Source: Prostheceraeus crozeri
Taxonomy: Eukaryota > Platyhelminthes > Polycladida > Euryleptidae
Length of the DNA: 64,000 bases
NCBI GenBank assembly: GCA_907163375.1
Contig: CAJQUW010014377.1
Location: 84,929-148,928 of the forward strand
Direction: 5' to 3'
Position numbers and translations under genes: made by a program
Notes under the pieces: model-generated
The model's input: only the letters and a program-made list of their open reading frames with translations
Told to the model about the DNA's origin: nothing
The model's database searches: none
In this document: positions 45,492 to 56,860 of the stretch, in pieces
Layout: the number at the start of each line of letters is the position of its first letter
How positions within the stretch are numbered: position 1 is the stretch's first letter

Positions 45492-47157
45492 GAAGAACCT
45501 CCTGTTGGCGACCATCCTGTATAGATGGAATATAGTTGATTTAAATTCAAATACGCAGGGCTGCCACTCTTCCGGTTTTAAACGACTTTAGAATAAACTA
45601 AATAGTGAGAAAATGTTTTGACAAGGAACAAATAATTTGGATTTTGAAGGGGGCCCTTTTGAGATTGCGAGTGTACCCTATAGGATTGTGAAAGTGCCTT
45701 TTTGAGATTGTGGAGTGGCAATCGTGAGGGGCCCCTTTAAGATCGTGATGGAGCCCTTTTGAGGCTGCGAAGGGGCCTGTTTGAGATAGTGAGGGGGTCC
45801 GCTTGAGAATATGAACGGGCCCTTTTAAGATCGCGAGGGGCCCTCTTGACACTGCGAAAGAGCCTTACGGGATCCGCTTGAGAATGTGAAGGGGCCATAT
45901 TTAGATTTTGAAAGGGACTCATGAGATTTTGTGGAGCATCCCTTGAGTTTGTGAACGCGGCAACTGTTTTAGTTTTTGAATTGAGCTCCTTTTAGATATG
46001 AATAGACCTCGAGATTGTAAAGGGCCCATAGTACCTTTATTAAACAGATTACTATTTAAGTATTCAAAAATTGCGCCAATTAGGTTTTAGGATATATACT
46101 GATATTCGCTGTCCATCACCGTTCTCTTGAAGCACTTGCAGCATCACATCCTTATGTGGTCCACACAAAGTACCATAAATACCTTATAGTCAGTAGATGA
46201 CGCAAGTCAGACAAAATGACGCCAAGTTGAAAATTTTGACGCAAATGGACTTTGTTCCGCACGCTCGCATCTCACCAAATTTGGTGTACAGATGAGTTTT
46301 CCTGAGATGTATTGATTCCATGCTTTCAATACTTTCCGCCGGTTTCGGTTTCGGAGACTCCAGATTTTCGTTCTTACTGACGCAAGTCATACTTTTTGAC
46401 TCACGACGGTATTCTGACACGTTGGACTATTAGACTCAAGTCAGACGTTTTGACGCATGTTGAATATTTGACTCACGATTGCATAATAAGTTGGAGGGGA
46501 GAATCATGCATTCATAATCGCGATCAACCATCACAGAGTAAGTTACAGAACGTCTCTACCTCTTCATATAGTTTAGGCTTGCATGCAAATATGGCCTGGT
46601 AGAATCAGAGGGACTGGTTTACGAGGTCCCCTTAGAATTTACTATTCAAGATAGTCGATAAATAGGCTACCATAATGTAATTGAAGTGGGTAAATTTCAA
46701 GGTGCCGAATTCCCTGACTATATAGTAGGGTGACCGCCTGTCTTGCATAAATGCATCATATTAAATCGAGAAATTAATTTTTTCCAATATATGTTAGACA
46801 CTGATGATAGAGCACTAGACAGATTTGGCAAATAACTCTCTTCAATTTTTAGTCGTCACTTGCGGCATGCAGAAATTTTGCACAAATGCAGTAAAAACAG
46901 AAAATGAAAACTGCGTGAACATGCTCAGGGCAAGTTGCCATACAAATCCTAGAATTATTCATCTTGATCAAATGGTCACCTTACACAATAATGTAACCAT
47001 AATTTGGCAGAAGTTCGCAAAGTATCAATATTCAATGGTCTACAAAATATAAAAATATTTGTTTCTGGGTGCAGAAAATAAAGAAACGAGTAATAAAACT
47101 GCCAAGTCTCATACGATTTCTTAAATGTTCTGTGATCACAAGCGTGACATTTTAAGC
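45492..47157. other. Spacer between Penelope-like and pogo elements
   Basis: No gene was recognised. It includes the degenerate minisatellite at 45640-46030, and around 46195-46480 a cluster of TGACGCAAGTCA(G/T)AC-like words in both orientations with no definable ends. Confidence 0.5.
45640..46030. repeat. Degenerate minisatellite, GGGCCCTTTTGAGATTGTGA-like
   Basis: A word close to GGGGCCCTTTTGAGATTGTGA recurs about every 25-30 bp for roughly 14 copies (clear examples near 45650, 45735, 45770, 45820 and 46025). Divergence is high, so the array is old. No open frame or function is evident. Confidence 0.7.
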
Positions 47158-47159
47158 TA

Positions 47160-50142
47160 CCGTAAACTGGGGTGAGTTCGGCCATTGTGGGGTGATTTCG
47201 CCCACTTTCACAGATGTCATATTGTTTTATTTATTACGTTGCTGGAATATCAATTTGTCCTTTTCTTCTTTGGCGCTAACTTGCTAGTGCACGAACATGT
47301 TTTTGTGTAAATATAGTGCCTTTAGAAGGTCAGTTTACAAAAAAAATAGCGATGGAACCAAATACATCACATTTTTGCATTTTTTTGCCTTGGTCGTACT
47401 TCCTGCCAGCTGTTCTATTGGAAATACTTCATCAACTTTTAAATGTAGTGAAACGTGAGAGAGAAGTTTAATCTTGAATATAATTACCATCATATTTGTT
47501 GCTTCTCTGTAATTCATGAGGTGGACCATTTTTTCTACTTGGGGTGAGTTCGCCCACCTTAGTGGGGCGAGTTCGCCCATCCTCTATTTTGTGCTTATCA
47601 TTAACACTTTGACTTTGAAAGTCTCTTGCAGACATAACAATTTTGTAGAGGATGTCGGACTGCGTGCTATGATGATATTCAAATTGAAATATTAACAATA
47701 GCACTTATAACTGGTGCAGCACAAACGAAGCTTTATCAATGATATCGATCAAACCATAGTTTCGAATTACATAATCATTCACGCTATGCATATAATGACT
47801 TATCAAAAATCGAACTTAATTGTCTGAAAATTGAGTCAAAGTTAGGTTTCACTGCCTATTCATTCATCCGTTCTCAATCATGCGCAAGTCCAAGCCAGTT
47901 GTTGGTGCCTCAAGACGTCGGCAATATTCTGATGATTCCCTTGATGAGGCGATCAATGTCGTCAAGAAGGGAATGTCTATTCGCAAAGCTGCTGCATCCT
48001 TCAGTGTACCACGATCGACCTTGAGAGCTCAGTTAAAGGGTCGTCATCCCCGAAGAAGTGGAGGCCAATGCGTTCTTTCTCCAGATGAAGAACGTATCAT
48101 ATCGCAAAACATCGCTACAATGGCTGACTGGGGATTTCCCGTGAAACCTTCTGACGTTCGAATATTAGTGAAAGGCTACTTGAAGCGTAAAAACAGGGTT
48201 ATTCCAGTCTTCAATGATGGTATATGCCTAGTGATGACTGGTGTAGAGGTTTTCTTCTTCGGAATCGTTCTGTTTTGAGACAACGATTGTGCCAGAACAT
48301 TTCACAGAAAAGAGCTGAATTGTCAATTGATACAATGAATGCATAGTTCGAAAATCTGCAACAGGAGTTGGGTGATGTTCCTCCATCGAATATCATCAAT
48401 TTTGATGAGACTAACTTAACAGATGACCCTCGAAATGTGAAATGTATATTTCGCCGTGGTGTGAAATATCCTGAACGGATAATTAATTCAACAAAATCTT
48501 CAACGTCCATCATGTTTGCCTGCACTGCTGATGGTAAGATGCTGAATCCTTATGTAGTTTACAAAGCCGAACATCTACACGACCAATGGATACAGGGAGG
48601 GTCCAGAAACGTTCGCTATAACCGCTCCCGATCTGGTTGGCTTGATGGTGTGTTATTTAGTGACTGGTTTAAGAGCGTGATTCTACCATTCACAAGGAAT
48701 TTAACTGGCCACAAAGTCATCATCGGTGACAATCTTGCTTCACATTTTTCTCGTGATGTGATTGAGAAGTGCTTGGAGAACGATATCGCATTCGTTTGTT
48801 TGCCTCCAAACGCAACCCATTTGTGTCAGCCGTTGGAGATATGTGTTTTTGGCCCTATGAAGAGATATTGGCGAGCTATGCTTACTGAATGGAAATCGAA
48901 AGAAGGACGTAAATGCAGCGTGATGCCCAAAATTTGGTTTCCACGCCTCCTCGATCGATTTTTGGTGAGACTATCACCAACCATTCAAGATAACATAGTA
49001 AGTGGGTTTCGAAAGTGTGGAATTTACCCCGTCAACAAATATGAAGTTATCTCACGAATTTCCCGCACTCTTTCAAGTGATCAACAAAGTGAAGTGCGTG
49101 AAGCTGTTTCAGGAGTTGTGTTAGATCGTTTGAAAGAGCTCTCGACGCCCCCAGGCCCAACTGGTGACCAACCAAGAAGAAAGAGAAAGCTCAAAGTGCA
49201 GCCAGGCAAAAGTGTCACTATGAACGATATCATGATGGAGAACTCTAACAATGAAGAGGAAGATCAAGGTGGAGACAATGTGAGTGTGACTGATGAAACA
49301 CATGAAGCACATTCCTTGCCTATGGAACCTTTGGGGCTTCCAAGTTTTGAAGTTGATTCATTTGCTTTGATTCGGTTTATTTCTGATGGTAGGCCCACTG
49401 GTACTGCCTACCATTACATAGTAAAAGTCTTGTCACAAGTGAATGATTCCACTACAAAGTTTTCTTTCCTTCGGCGACATGATAACTATACTTTGTTTTT
49501 CCAAACATCGTAGACGAGATGCCTGTTGACAACAGTCAAATTGTTCAAACTTTAACTTTGCTCACTATTACACATTCCTTGATAATTTTTTTTCTACAAA
49601 CGTTCGTTGATGGTGTCTACCTGCCTTGTGTTCAATGATTCGTTCGTTTTTGTTTTAGATTACAGAATGGATATTTTGGACTACAAAACTGTTTTTCATT
49701 GAATGATAAACGCTTCTTCCAATCTATCTATTCAGTATTGAATGCAAGAAGAATCAAATTTAAATTAATGTGTCAAAAATAAGATAAAATGTCGAATGAA
49801 AATGTTGAATTATATAGGGATTAATTGTAGTTCTATGCACTATAAACATGAACCAAAATGAGTATAATGCAGTTCTAAAGAATTTCATCAGTCATAATAA
49901 AAAATTCGTTTGCGATTTCTTCAAATGAGCGAACACACCCCACTCTATGGGGTGAGTTCGCCCGCGTAAATAAAGATATCTATATCAAACAAGAACGACA
50001 TATACAAATTAATTGGTATAGGATATCATGGGCATGGATAAGACAGCATCAAATCTATATTCATTTCGGCTGCATAAGAAACTGAGCAATTAATATTTTG
50101 AATGAAGTGTTTCAAAGTGGCCGAACTCACCCCAGTTTACGG
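47160..50142 (+). mobile_element. pogo/Tigger-type DNA transposon, decayed
   Basis: The ends CCGTAAACTGGGGTGAGTTC (47160) and GAACTCACCCCAGTTTACGG (to 50142) are perfect inverted repeats of about 25 bp flanked by TA on both sides (47158-47159, 50143-50144). Shorter copies of the end motif, GGGGTGAGTTCGCCC, recur inside at about 47188, 47541, 47562 and 49949. The interior holds one pogo-type transposase gene on +, with one frameshift and one stop. The size of 2.98 kb is normal for the group. Confidence 0.92.
47880..49513 (+). pseudogene. pogo-type transposase (HTH_psq plus DDE_1), broken
   Basis: The frame from ATG 47880 encodes a Psq-type helix-turn-helix (DEAINVVKKGMSIRKAAASF, then SVPRSTLRAQLKG). 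A frameshift near 48222 moves to the frame that runs to 49513, which has a TAG at 48344-48346. The DDE domain then shows INFDETNLTDDP, VIIGDNLASH and CLPPNATHLCQPLE followed by VFGPMKRYW. The third acidic position, normally the Asp of QPLD in pogo proteins, is Glu here. An acidic tail follows (NNEEEDQGGDN). Without the two lesions the protein would be about 540 residues, typical for pogo or Tigger. Domesticated relatives include CENP-B and jerky, but the lesions and intact TIRs argue for a plain dead transposon. Confidence 0.88.
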
Positions 50143-50144
50143 TA

Positions 50145-52556
50145 GGCCTAATTCTCAGTGTCGACTCGTGCGCGAATCCAATCACCACTTATTTGTCACC
50201 TTGAAAAAACGCTTCCTCAGGGAAAGAATTTTGCCGCGTCACACTTGCGAATTTTGCACAATAGCATTCCCATAGCAAAATTCTCTACAGCTGAAATCAA
50301 TACAAATCATGAAAAATTGACAAACCTGCTATCTTAAGAGCACACATGAGCCTCAGGCAGAAAACTGTGAGAATGACCCTTTAGTCTGAGATGATGAATT
50401 GATACGCATACAGTAATAATGTGGGCAAAAAAGTAAAAAAATGCCGAACTACTCACTAAGAAAAACATAGATTCTATCTGCAATTTACAAATAGTGCTAT
50501 GAATTGAATATTAAGGCCCATACTTTAACAAAGCTAGGGGACATCTTTGTCAATTAGGGTGCTTTTATTCGACATTCTTCTCTACAAGGTCACTTTGTTA
50601 ACAGCTTGCCCCGGTCCACCTAATCATTATAATGCCTATGAAACAAAATTTCAACAATATCTTAATTGCAAGTCCATTTCCAGCCCCCTAAAGTAAAGTA
50701 TCTGCATGCTATAAAATAGTGTCATTTCTTTTATGACGTTTACCACAATTCACGTTTTTGCAGTTGCTTCAATTACATATAACTTTTGGAAAGCGTGCAT
50801 GGGCATGTTTCGCCTGTCTGTTCATTAGAATTTAAATGCAACATAAAATTGGCAACATCCTACTGCTACGAATATAAGCCTCATGCATAGTGATAAATAG
50901 GTACATGTATATTCGCATTTGCAGGAATAGACAAAAAAATAATTTCATGCTATAATACATTTCTACTATAAATTTATATTTTGCTTCAAATGAAAAACGG
51001 CTACATAGCAGTGAGCTTACAAAACACAGTAAAGGTCATCGTTAACACCAGCAAATAAACTATAAATTAATTCATCGATTTAAGTAATACAGTTAGCCTG
51101 ATGCGTATGTACACAAACTTGGTTGTAGAGAAATATGGACCGAAAGGAAGGATGCTTGTCAAGAAGCAGTCAACTTGATAGCGGCATAGGAACGAAGCAG
51201 CAATTTAGGTATGAGTTCTTGAAAAGGATCTTCTCCATTTCACATAGGCCTGCCGTGAAACAGATTTTAAAGCTGCATTTTGCTGTCGAAAGCATAGCGC
51301 AAATTAGTGTTGTGCCTACCTCTCAGAGTAGCACATAATTTGATTACAAATCCAAAAGCAGACACCAGGAGAATATTATTCTGGTTCAATGCTTGAAATA
51401 TAGCTAGGACTGTGAAATTAGAGTTGCCGTAAATCACAGATGTACATCATTTAACTTGTGACAAATGTGGATCTAGGATAACTGAACTTTATTTTCCTCA
51501 CCGGTGTTATATTTTCTAAGAGAAAAAATAGCACTGCTTTCAAATGGTAAATATGCTTTAAATCAAATAGAGTGCTTTATTATCATACTCTAAGACAATA
51601 AAGCACTCAGACTTTCGGTCGAAATTGAAATTCGGTCGCATTGAAAGATACATCATTTTGAGTAATGACTTAGTGTCTCATGTCATTGTTATAATAATGG
51701 ATATGGCTTGCGGTTTGAATTTTAGCCTGAATGAGGGTATAGCCTATACATGTACTTTTTCATGTAGGCTACTGCGGTATCATCAGCCCGTCTCTATTTC
51801 TTCTTTCATCTCTTAAAAAGGATTCGCTATTTACACCAAAGTATAATTTGTTAGGAGAATTTTTCCATTGCTTCATATTTATCAAAATTCATCTAGAAGG
51901 ATAAAATCGACACTGCACCGACTGGCTCATCAATTTCTCTGAGCATCAAAGTCGAAAGTCCTGATCAATAGACTGTGCTTGAGGGCATATCGGTAAGGGC
52001 ATCTGAAGAATCCTTCTTCGGGACAGTGTGGTGCATCAAGTAGATTTGTATTTACATGTGTGTTAGCTGGGAATTCTGATTTGGGACAGTACTATAGTAC
52101 CTGAAGTATTCTAGTTGAACGTAGTTGGCAGACTACATGTATAGGCCTACTTGCTTTTCATATTATTCCATTTGTTTCTAGTCTTTATGGATTATATTGG
52201 GCTTGCATCCTTCGCTATAGCTTTTGTGATGATGCTTCCCATTTTGTGCCGTCCCAAATTATTATCTCCCATTTTTGTTTGATCTCGCTCGTGCAGATTT
52301 CGAGAGATTTTTGAAAACCTAAAAGCCTAGAAAAATTTGTATTTTGGCCGGGGAGGCCTGAACTAATGGCAACATTTTGATAACGTTGGAGAACTAATCA
52401 TACTATTGTCATTGTTCTATGATACTGTAATACTAATATAGAACTACTATAATAAAGTACCATAAATAACTACTATATTATAATACTAATTATTGCTTTT
52501 AGAATTCACACTGTATTTGATGAATACGATTGTCACAAGTAGTAATAAAAGGTCCA
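50145..52556. other. 2.4 kb without a recognisable gene
   Basis: The sequence is AT-rich with only short open frames that resemble nothing I know. No TIRs or tandem arrays were noticed before 52565. Confidence 0.55.
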
Positions 52557-52564
52557 TAATAAAC

Positions 52565-52745
52565 ACAGCGCGCCCCCCCCCTCTGGAACGACAGAGTGTC
52601 GTGGTCGGCCGCCGTGGTGCTTCGGGTCTGACTCCCCCCCCTCTGGAACGACAGAGGTTGTAGTCTGTCGTGGTGTGCCGGCCAGGTGGGTCCACGTTCA
52701 CAAACTGTTCGCTGACTCCCCCCCCTCTGCAACGACAGAGTGTGA
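52565..52745. repeat. Three poly-C CCCCCCCCTCTGGAACGACAGAG repeats
   Basis: Runs of 7-8 C followed by CTCTG(G/C)AACGACAGAG occur at about 52571, 52635 and 52720, separated by unrelated GC-rich sequence. The C-run plus CTCTGGA also opens each unit of the satellite that follows, so the two arrays share a module. Confidence 0.75.
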
Positions 52746-52769
52746 GACTCGGGTGAGTTGGTCCGACCG

Positions 52770-52893
52770 CCTGGTTGACGTGGGCGACCGTCCAGGTTGA
52801 CGTGGGCGACCGTCTAGGTTGACGTGGGCGACCGTCTAGGTTGACGTGGGCGACCGTCTAGGTTGACGTGGGCGACCGTCTAGGTTGTCGTGG
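52770..52893. repeat. 22-bp GC-rich minisatellite, about 5-6 copies
   Basis: The unit GTTGACGTGGGCGACCGTCT (plus AG) repeats nearly perfectly. The first copies carry CC in place of CT and the last has GTTGTCGTGG. It leads directly into the 327-bp satellite. Confidence 0.9.
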
Positions 52894-52894
52894 A

Positions 52895-55800
52895 TGGTGA
52901 AATGGCTGCCAGATTCGGATTCAGCGTAAAATTCTGAATCGGTATGGTGAGTTTCAAGGCAATCGGCGAGAAAAAATTTTTCTTCAAAATTTTAACAGAG
53001 TTAGAATTTGGGACGTTTTGGTGTGTAGCGCCCAAACGAAGCATTGGATGAGAAAACGGAGGCCAGATTCGGATTCAGCGTGAAATTCTGCATCGGTATG
53101 GTGAGTTTCAAGTCAATCGGAGAGAAAAAATTTTCGCTGACGTCCCCCCCCTCTGGACAGCTCGCTTCGATTTTGGCTTCCAGTGGACGGATTTTGTCGT
53201 GCCATAGCTCGTTTGAAAGCTAAGAGTGAGACAAATTCACTGAAAGAATCGGCTTGTTCCTATCTGTCTTCGTTTAGATGTGACACGCCATTTAAGATTT
53301 TGGGACATTGGCGAAAAACGACAGAGTTAGAATTTGGGACGTTTTGGGCTGTAGCTTCAAAACGAAGCATCGGATGGGAAAACGGATTTCAGATTTGGAA
53401 TCAGCGTGAAATTCTCTATCTGTATGGTGAGTTTCAAGTCAATCGGAGAGAAAAAATTTTCAACATTTTTCGAAAAAACGACATAGTTAGAATTTGGGAC
53501 GTTTTGGTGTGTAGCGCCAAAACGAACCATCGGATGAGAAAACGGAGGCCAGATTCGGATTCAGCGTGAAATTCTGCATCGGTATGGTGAGTTTCAAGTC
53601 AATCGGAGAGAAAAAATTTTCGCTGACGTCCCCCCCCCTCTGGACAGCTCGCTTCGATTTTGGCTTCCAGTGGACGGATTTAGTCGTGTCATAGCTCGTT
53701 TGAAAGCTAAGAGTGAGACAAATTCAGTGAAAGAATCGGCTTGTTCCTATCTGTCTTCGTTTAGATGTGAGACACCATTTAAGATTTTGGGACATTGGCG
53801 AAAAACGACAGAGTTAGAATTTGGGACGTTTTGGTGTGTAGCGCCAAAACGAAGCATCGGATGAGAAAACGGAGGCCAGATTCGGATTCAGCGTGAAATT
53901 CTGCATCGGTATGGTGAGTTTCAAGTCAATCGGAGAGAAAAAATTTTCGCTGACGTCCCCCCTCCTCTGGACAGCTCGCTTCGATTTTGGCTTCCAGTGG
54001 ACGGATTTAGTCGTGTCATAGCTCGTTTGAAAGCTGCGAGTGAGACAAATTCAGTGAAAGAATCGGCTTGTTCCTATCTGTCTTCGTTTAGATGTGAGAC
54101 GCCATTTAAGATTTTGGGACATTGGCGAAAAACGACAGAGTTAGAATTTGGGACGTTTTGGTGTGTAGCGCCAAAACGAAGCATCGGATGAGAAAACGGA
54201 GGCCAGATTCGGAATCAGCGTGAAATTCTGCATCGGTATGGTGAGTTTCAAGTCAATCGGAGAGAAAAAATTTTCGCTGACGTCCCCCCCCCTCTGGACA
54301 GCTCGCTTCGATTTTGTCTTCTAGTGGACGGATTTTGTCGTGCCATAGCTCGTTTGAAAGCTAAGAGTGAGACAAATTCACTGAAAGAATCGGCTTGTTC
54401 CTATCTGTCTTCGCTTAGATGTGAGACGCCATTTAAGATTTTGGGACATTGGCGAAAAACGACAGTTAGAATTTTTGCGATGGCTGCCTACTGTAGAGCC
54501 AAAACGAAGCATCGGATGGGAAAACGGAGGCCAGATTCGGATTCAGCGTCAAATTCTACATGGAAATGGTGTATTTCCAGCTCAATCGGCAGCTCAATCG
54601 GAGAGAAAAAATTTTCGCTGACGTCCCCCCCCTCTGGACAGCTCGCTTCGATTTTGGCTTCCAGTGGACGGATTTTGTCGTGCAATAGCTCGTTTGAAAG
54701 CTAAGAGTGAGACAAATTCACTGAAAGAATCGGCTTGTTCCTATCTGTCCTCGTTTAGATGTGAGACGCCATTTAAGATTTTGGGACATTGGCGAAAAAC
54801 GACAGAGTTAGAATTTGGGACGTTTTGGTGTGTAGCGCCAAAACGAAGCATCGGATGAGAAAACGGAGGCCAGATTCGGATTCAGCGTGAAATTCTGCAT
54901 CGGTATGGTGAGTTTCAAGTCAATCGGAGAGAAAAAATTTTCGCTGACGTCCCCCCCCTCTGGACAGCTCGCTTCGATTTTGGCTTCCAGTGGACGGATT
55001 TATACGTGTCATAGCTCGTTTGAAAGCTAAGAGTGAGACAAATTCAGTGAAAGAATCGGCTTGTTCCTATCTGTCTTCGTTTAGATGTGAGACACCATTT
55101 AAGATTTTGGGACATTGGCGAAAAACGACAGAGTTAGAATTTGGGACGTTTTGGTGTGTAGCGCCAAAACGAACCATCGGATGAGAAAACGGAGGCCAGA
55201 TTCGGATTCAGCGTGAAATTCTGCATCGGTATGGTGAGTTTCAAGTCAATCGGAGAGAAAAAATTTTCGCTGACGTCCCCCCCCTCTGGACAGCTCGCTT
55301 CGATTTTGGCTTCCAGTGGACGGATTTAGTCGTGTCATAGCTCTTTTGAAAGCTGCGAGTGAGACAAATTCAGTGAAAGAATCGGCTTGTTCCTATCTGT
55401 CTTCGTTTAGATGTGAGACGCCATTTAAGATTTTGGGACATTGGCGAAAAACGACAGAGTTAGAATTTGGGACGTTTTGGTGTGTAGCGCCAAAACGAAG
55501 CATCGGATGAGAAAACGGAGGCCAGATTCGGATTCAGCGTGAAATTCTGCATCGGTATGGTGAGTTTCAAGTCAATCGGAGAGAAAAAATTTTCGCTGAC
55601 GTCCCCCCCCCTCTGGACAGCTCGCTTCGATTTTGTCTTCTAGTGGACGGATTTTGTCGTGCCATAGCTCGTTTGAAAGCTAAGAGTGAGACAAATTCAC
55701 TGAAAGAATCGGCTTGTTCCTATCTGTCTTCGCTTAGATGTGAGACGCCATTTAAGATTTTGGGACATTGGCGAAAAACGACAGTTAGAATTTTTGCGAT

Positions 55801-56337
55801 GGCTGCCTACTGTAGAGCCAAAACGAAGCATCGGATGGGAAAACGGAGGCCAGATTCGGATTCAGCGTCAAATTCTACATGGAAATGGTGTATTTCCAGC
55901 TCAATCGGAGAGAAAAAATTTTCGCTGACGTCCCCCCCCTCTGGACAGCTCGCTTCGATTTTGGCTTCCAGTGGACGGATTTTGTCGTGCAATAGCTCGT
56001 TTGAAAGCTAAGAGTGAGACAAATTCACTGAAAGAATCGGCTTGTTCCTATCTGTCCTCGTTTAGATGTGAGACGCCATTTAAGATTTTGGGACATTGGC
56101 GAAAAACGACAGAGTTAGAATTTGGGACGTTTTGGTGTGTAGCGCCAAAACGAACCATCGGATGAGAAAACGGAGGCCAGATTCGGATTCAGCGTGAAAT
56201 TCTGCATCGGTATGGTGAGTTTCAAGTCAATCGGAGAGAAAAAATTTTCGCTGACGTCCCCCCCCCTCTGGACAGCTCGCTTCGATTTTGGCTTCCAGTG
56301 GACGGATTTAGTCGTGTCATAGCTCGTTTGAAAGCTA
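52895..56337. repeat. Satellite array, about 327-bp units in a 4-unit higher-order repeat
   Basis: Each unit has the word CAGTGGACGGATTT (or CTAGTGGACGG), GCTCGTTTGAAAGCTAAG, CTTGTTCCTATCTGTC, GACAGAGTTAGAATTTGGGA, GGCCAGATTCGGATTCAGCG and GAGAGAAAAAATTTTCGCTG, then a C8 run. Corresponding points lie at 53183, 53670, 53997, 54324, 54664, 54990, 55316, 55643, 55971 and about 56297. Spacing is 326-328 bp except 487 (an extra half unit of about 160 bp) and 340 (a 12-bp duplication). Variants show a four-unit order repeating every 1.32 kb. Short frames beginning MDGF in each unit follow from the repeat and are not treated as genes. The array is cut off in the middle of a unit at 56337. Confidence 0.92.
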
Positions 56338-56355
56338 AGTAATGGATAAAAGACC

Positions 56356-56830
56356 GTTCCAGGACACCATAAAATCAAAAAAATAGTACTTTTAAAAACG
56401 ACATAAATTTATGAATGTAGTCCCTTTTTCAGGTTTTTAAGACCTAAATTCATGAATTTAGTCCATTCAAAAAGTACCATTTTTTCAAAAAATGGTATTT
56501 TTAAAAACAACATAAATTCATGAATTTGAACCCTTTTTCAGGTTATGAAGACCTAAATTCATAAATCGGCTAAAGCCAGAGGAGCTTCGCTCCGATTTGG
56601 GTGTTTTTAAAAATACCCAATTTTTCAAATTTTTCAAAATCTCAAATTTGTGATTATGACATTTTGCTCCCAAAATCATGACCGTTCAAGGACACCGAAA
56701 ATCATAAAAGTTGAGAATCTCAAATTTGTGATTATGACATTTTGCTCCCAAAATCATGACCGTTCTAGGACACCGAAAATTAGTATTTTTAAAAACGTCT
56801 TTTAAATCCATTTTTCAGGTTTTTAAAATA
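56356..56830. repeat. Direct repeats at the left edge of the virus-like element
   Basis: GACCGTTC..GGACACC recurs three times (56353, 56679, 56758), the last two within a 79-bp tandem duplication containing CTCAAATTTGTGATTATGAC. TTTTTAAAAAC and CCCTTTTTCAGGTT..GAAGACCTAAATTCAT recur at about 56384-56460, 56505-56560 and 56782-56830. A palindrome TACCATTTTTTCAAAAAATG lies near 56475. Complex non-coding terminal repeats are usual at ends of large DNA elements, but the matching far end is outside the window. Confidence 0.7.
56563..56598. repeat. Double-hairpin element 1 (GC-rich, non-coding)
   Basis: Hairpin GGCT-AA-AGCC (56568-56577) is followed after AGA by hairpin GGAGC-TTC-GCTCC (56581-56593). 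The flanks AAATCGG (56563) and CCGATTT (to 56598) are themselves inverse copies. It is a GC-rich island in AT-rich DNA. Confidence 0.7.
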
Positions 56831-56860
56831 TATCATGTGACTAAAAATATTTCTTTAAAA

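Noticed and set aside
46727..46984. Possible MITE bounded by TAGGGTGACC and GGTCACCTTA
   Set aside because: The inverted match is only about 10 bp with a mismatch and no convincing target duplication.
51135..51338. 67-residue frame MDRKEGCLSRSSQL as a small gene
   Set aside because: Isolated, short, no similarity that I recognise and no supporting signals.
53183..56165. Repeated 64-residue frames starting MDGF in each satellite unit, as a possible tandem gene family
   Set aside because: They coincide exactly with satellite periodicity, start and stop without splice or regulatory context, and differ by the same changes as non-coding parts of the unit.
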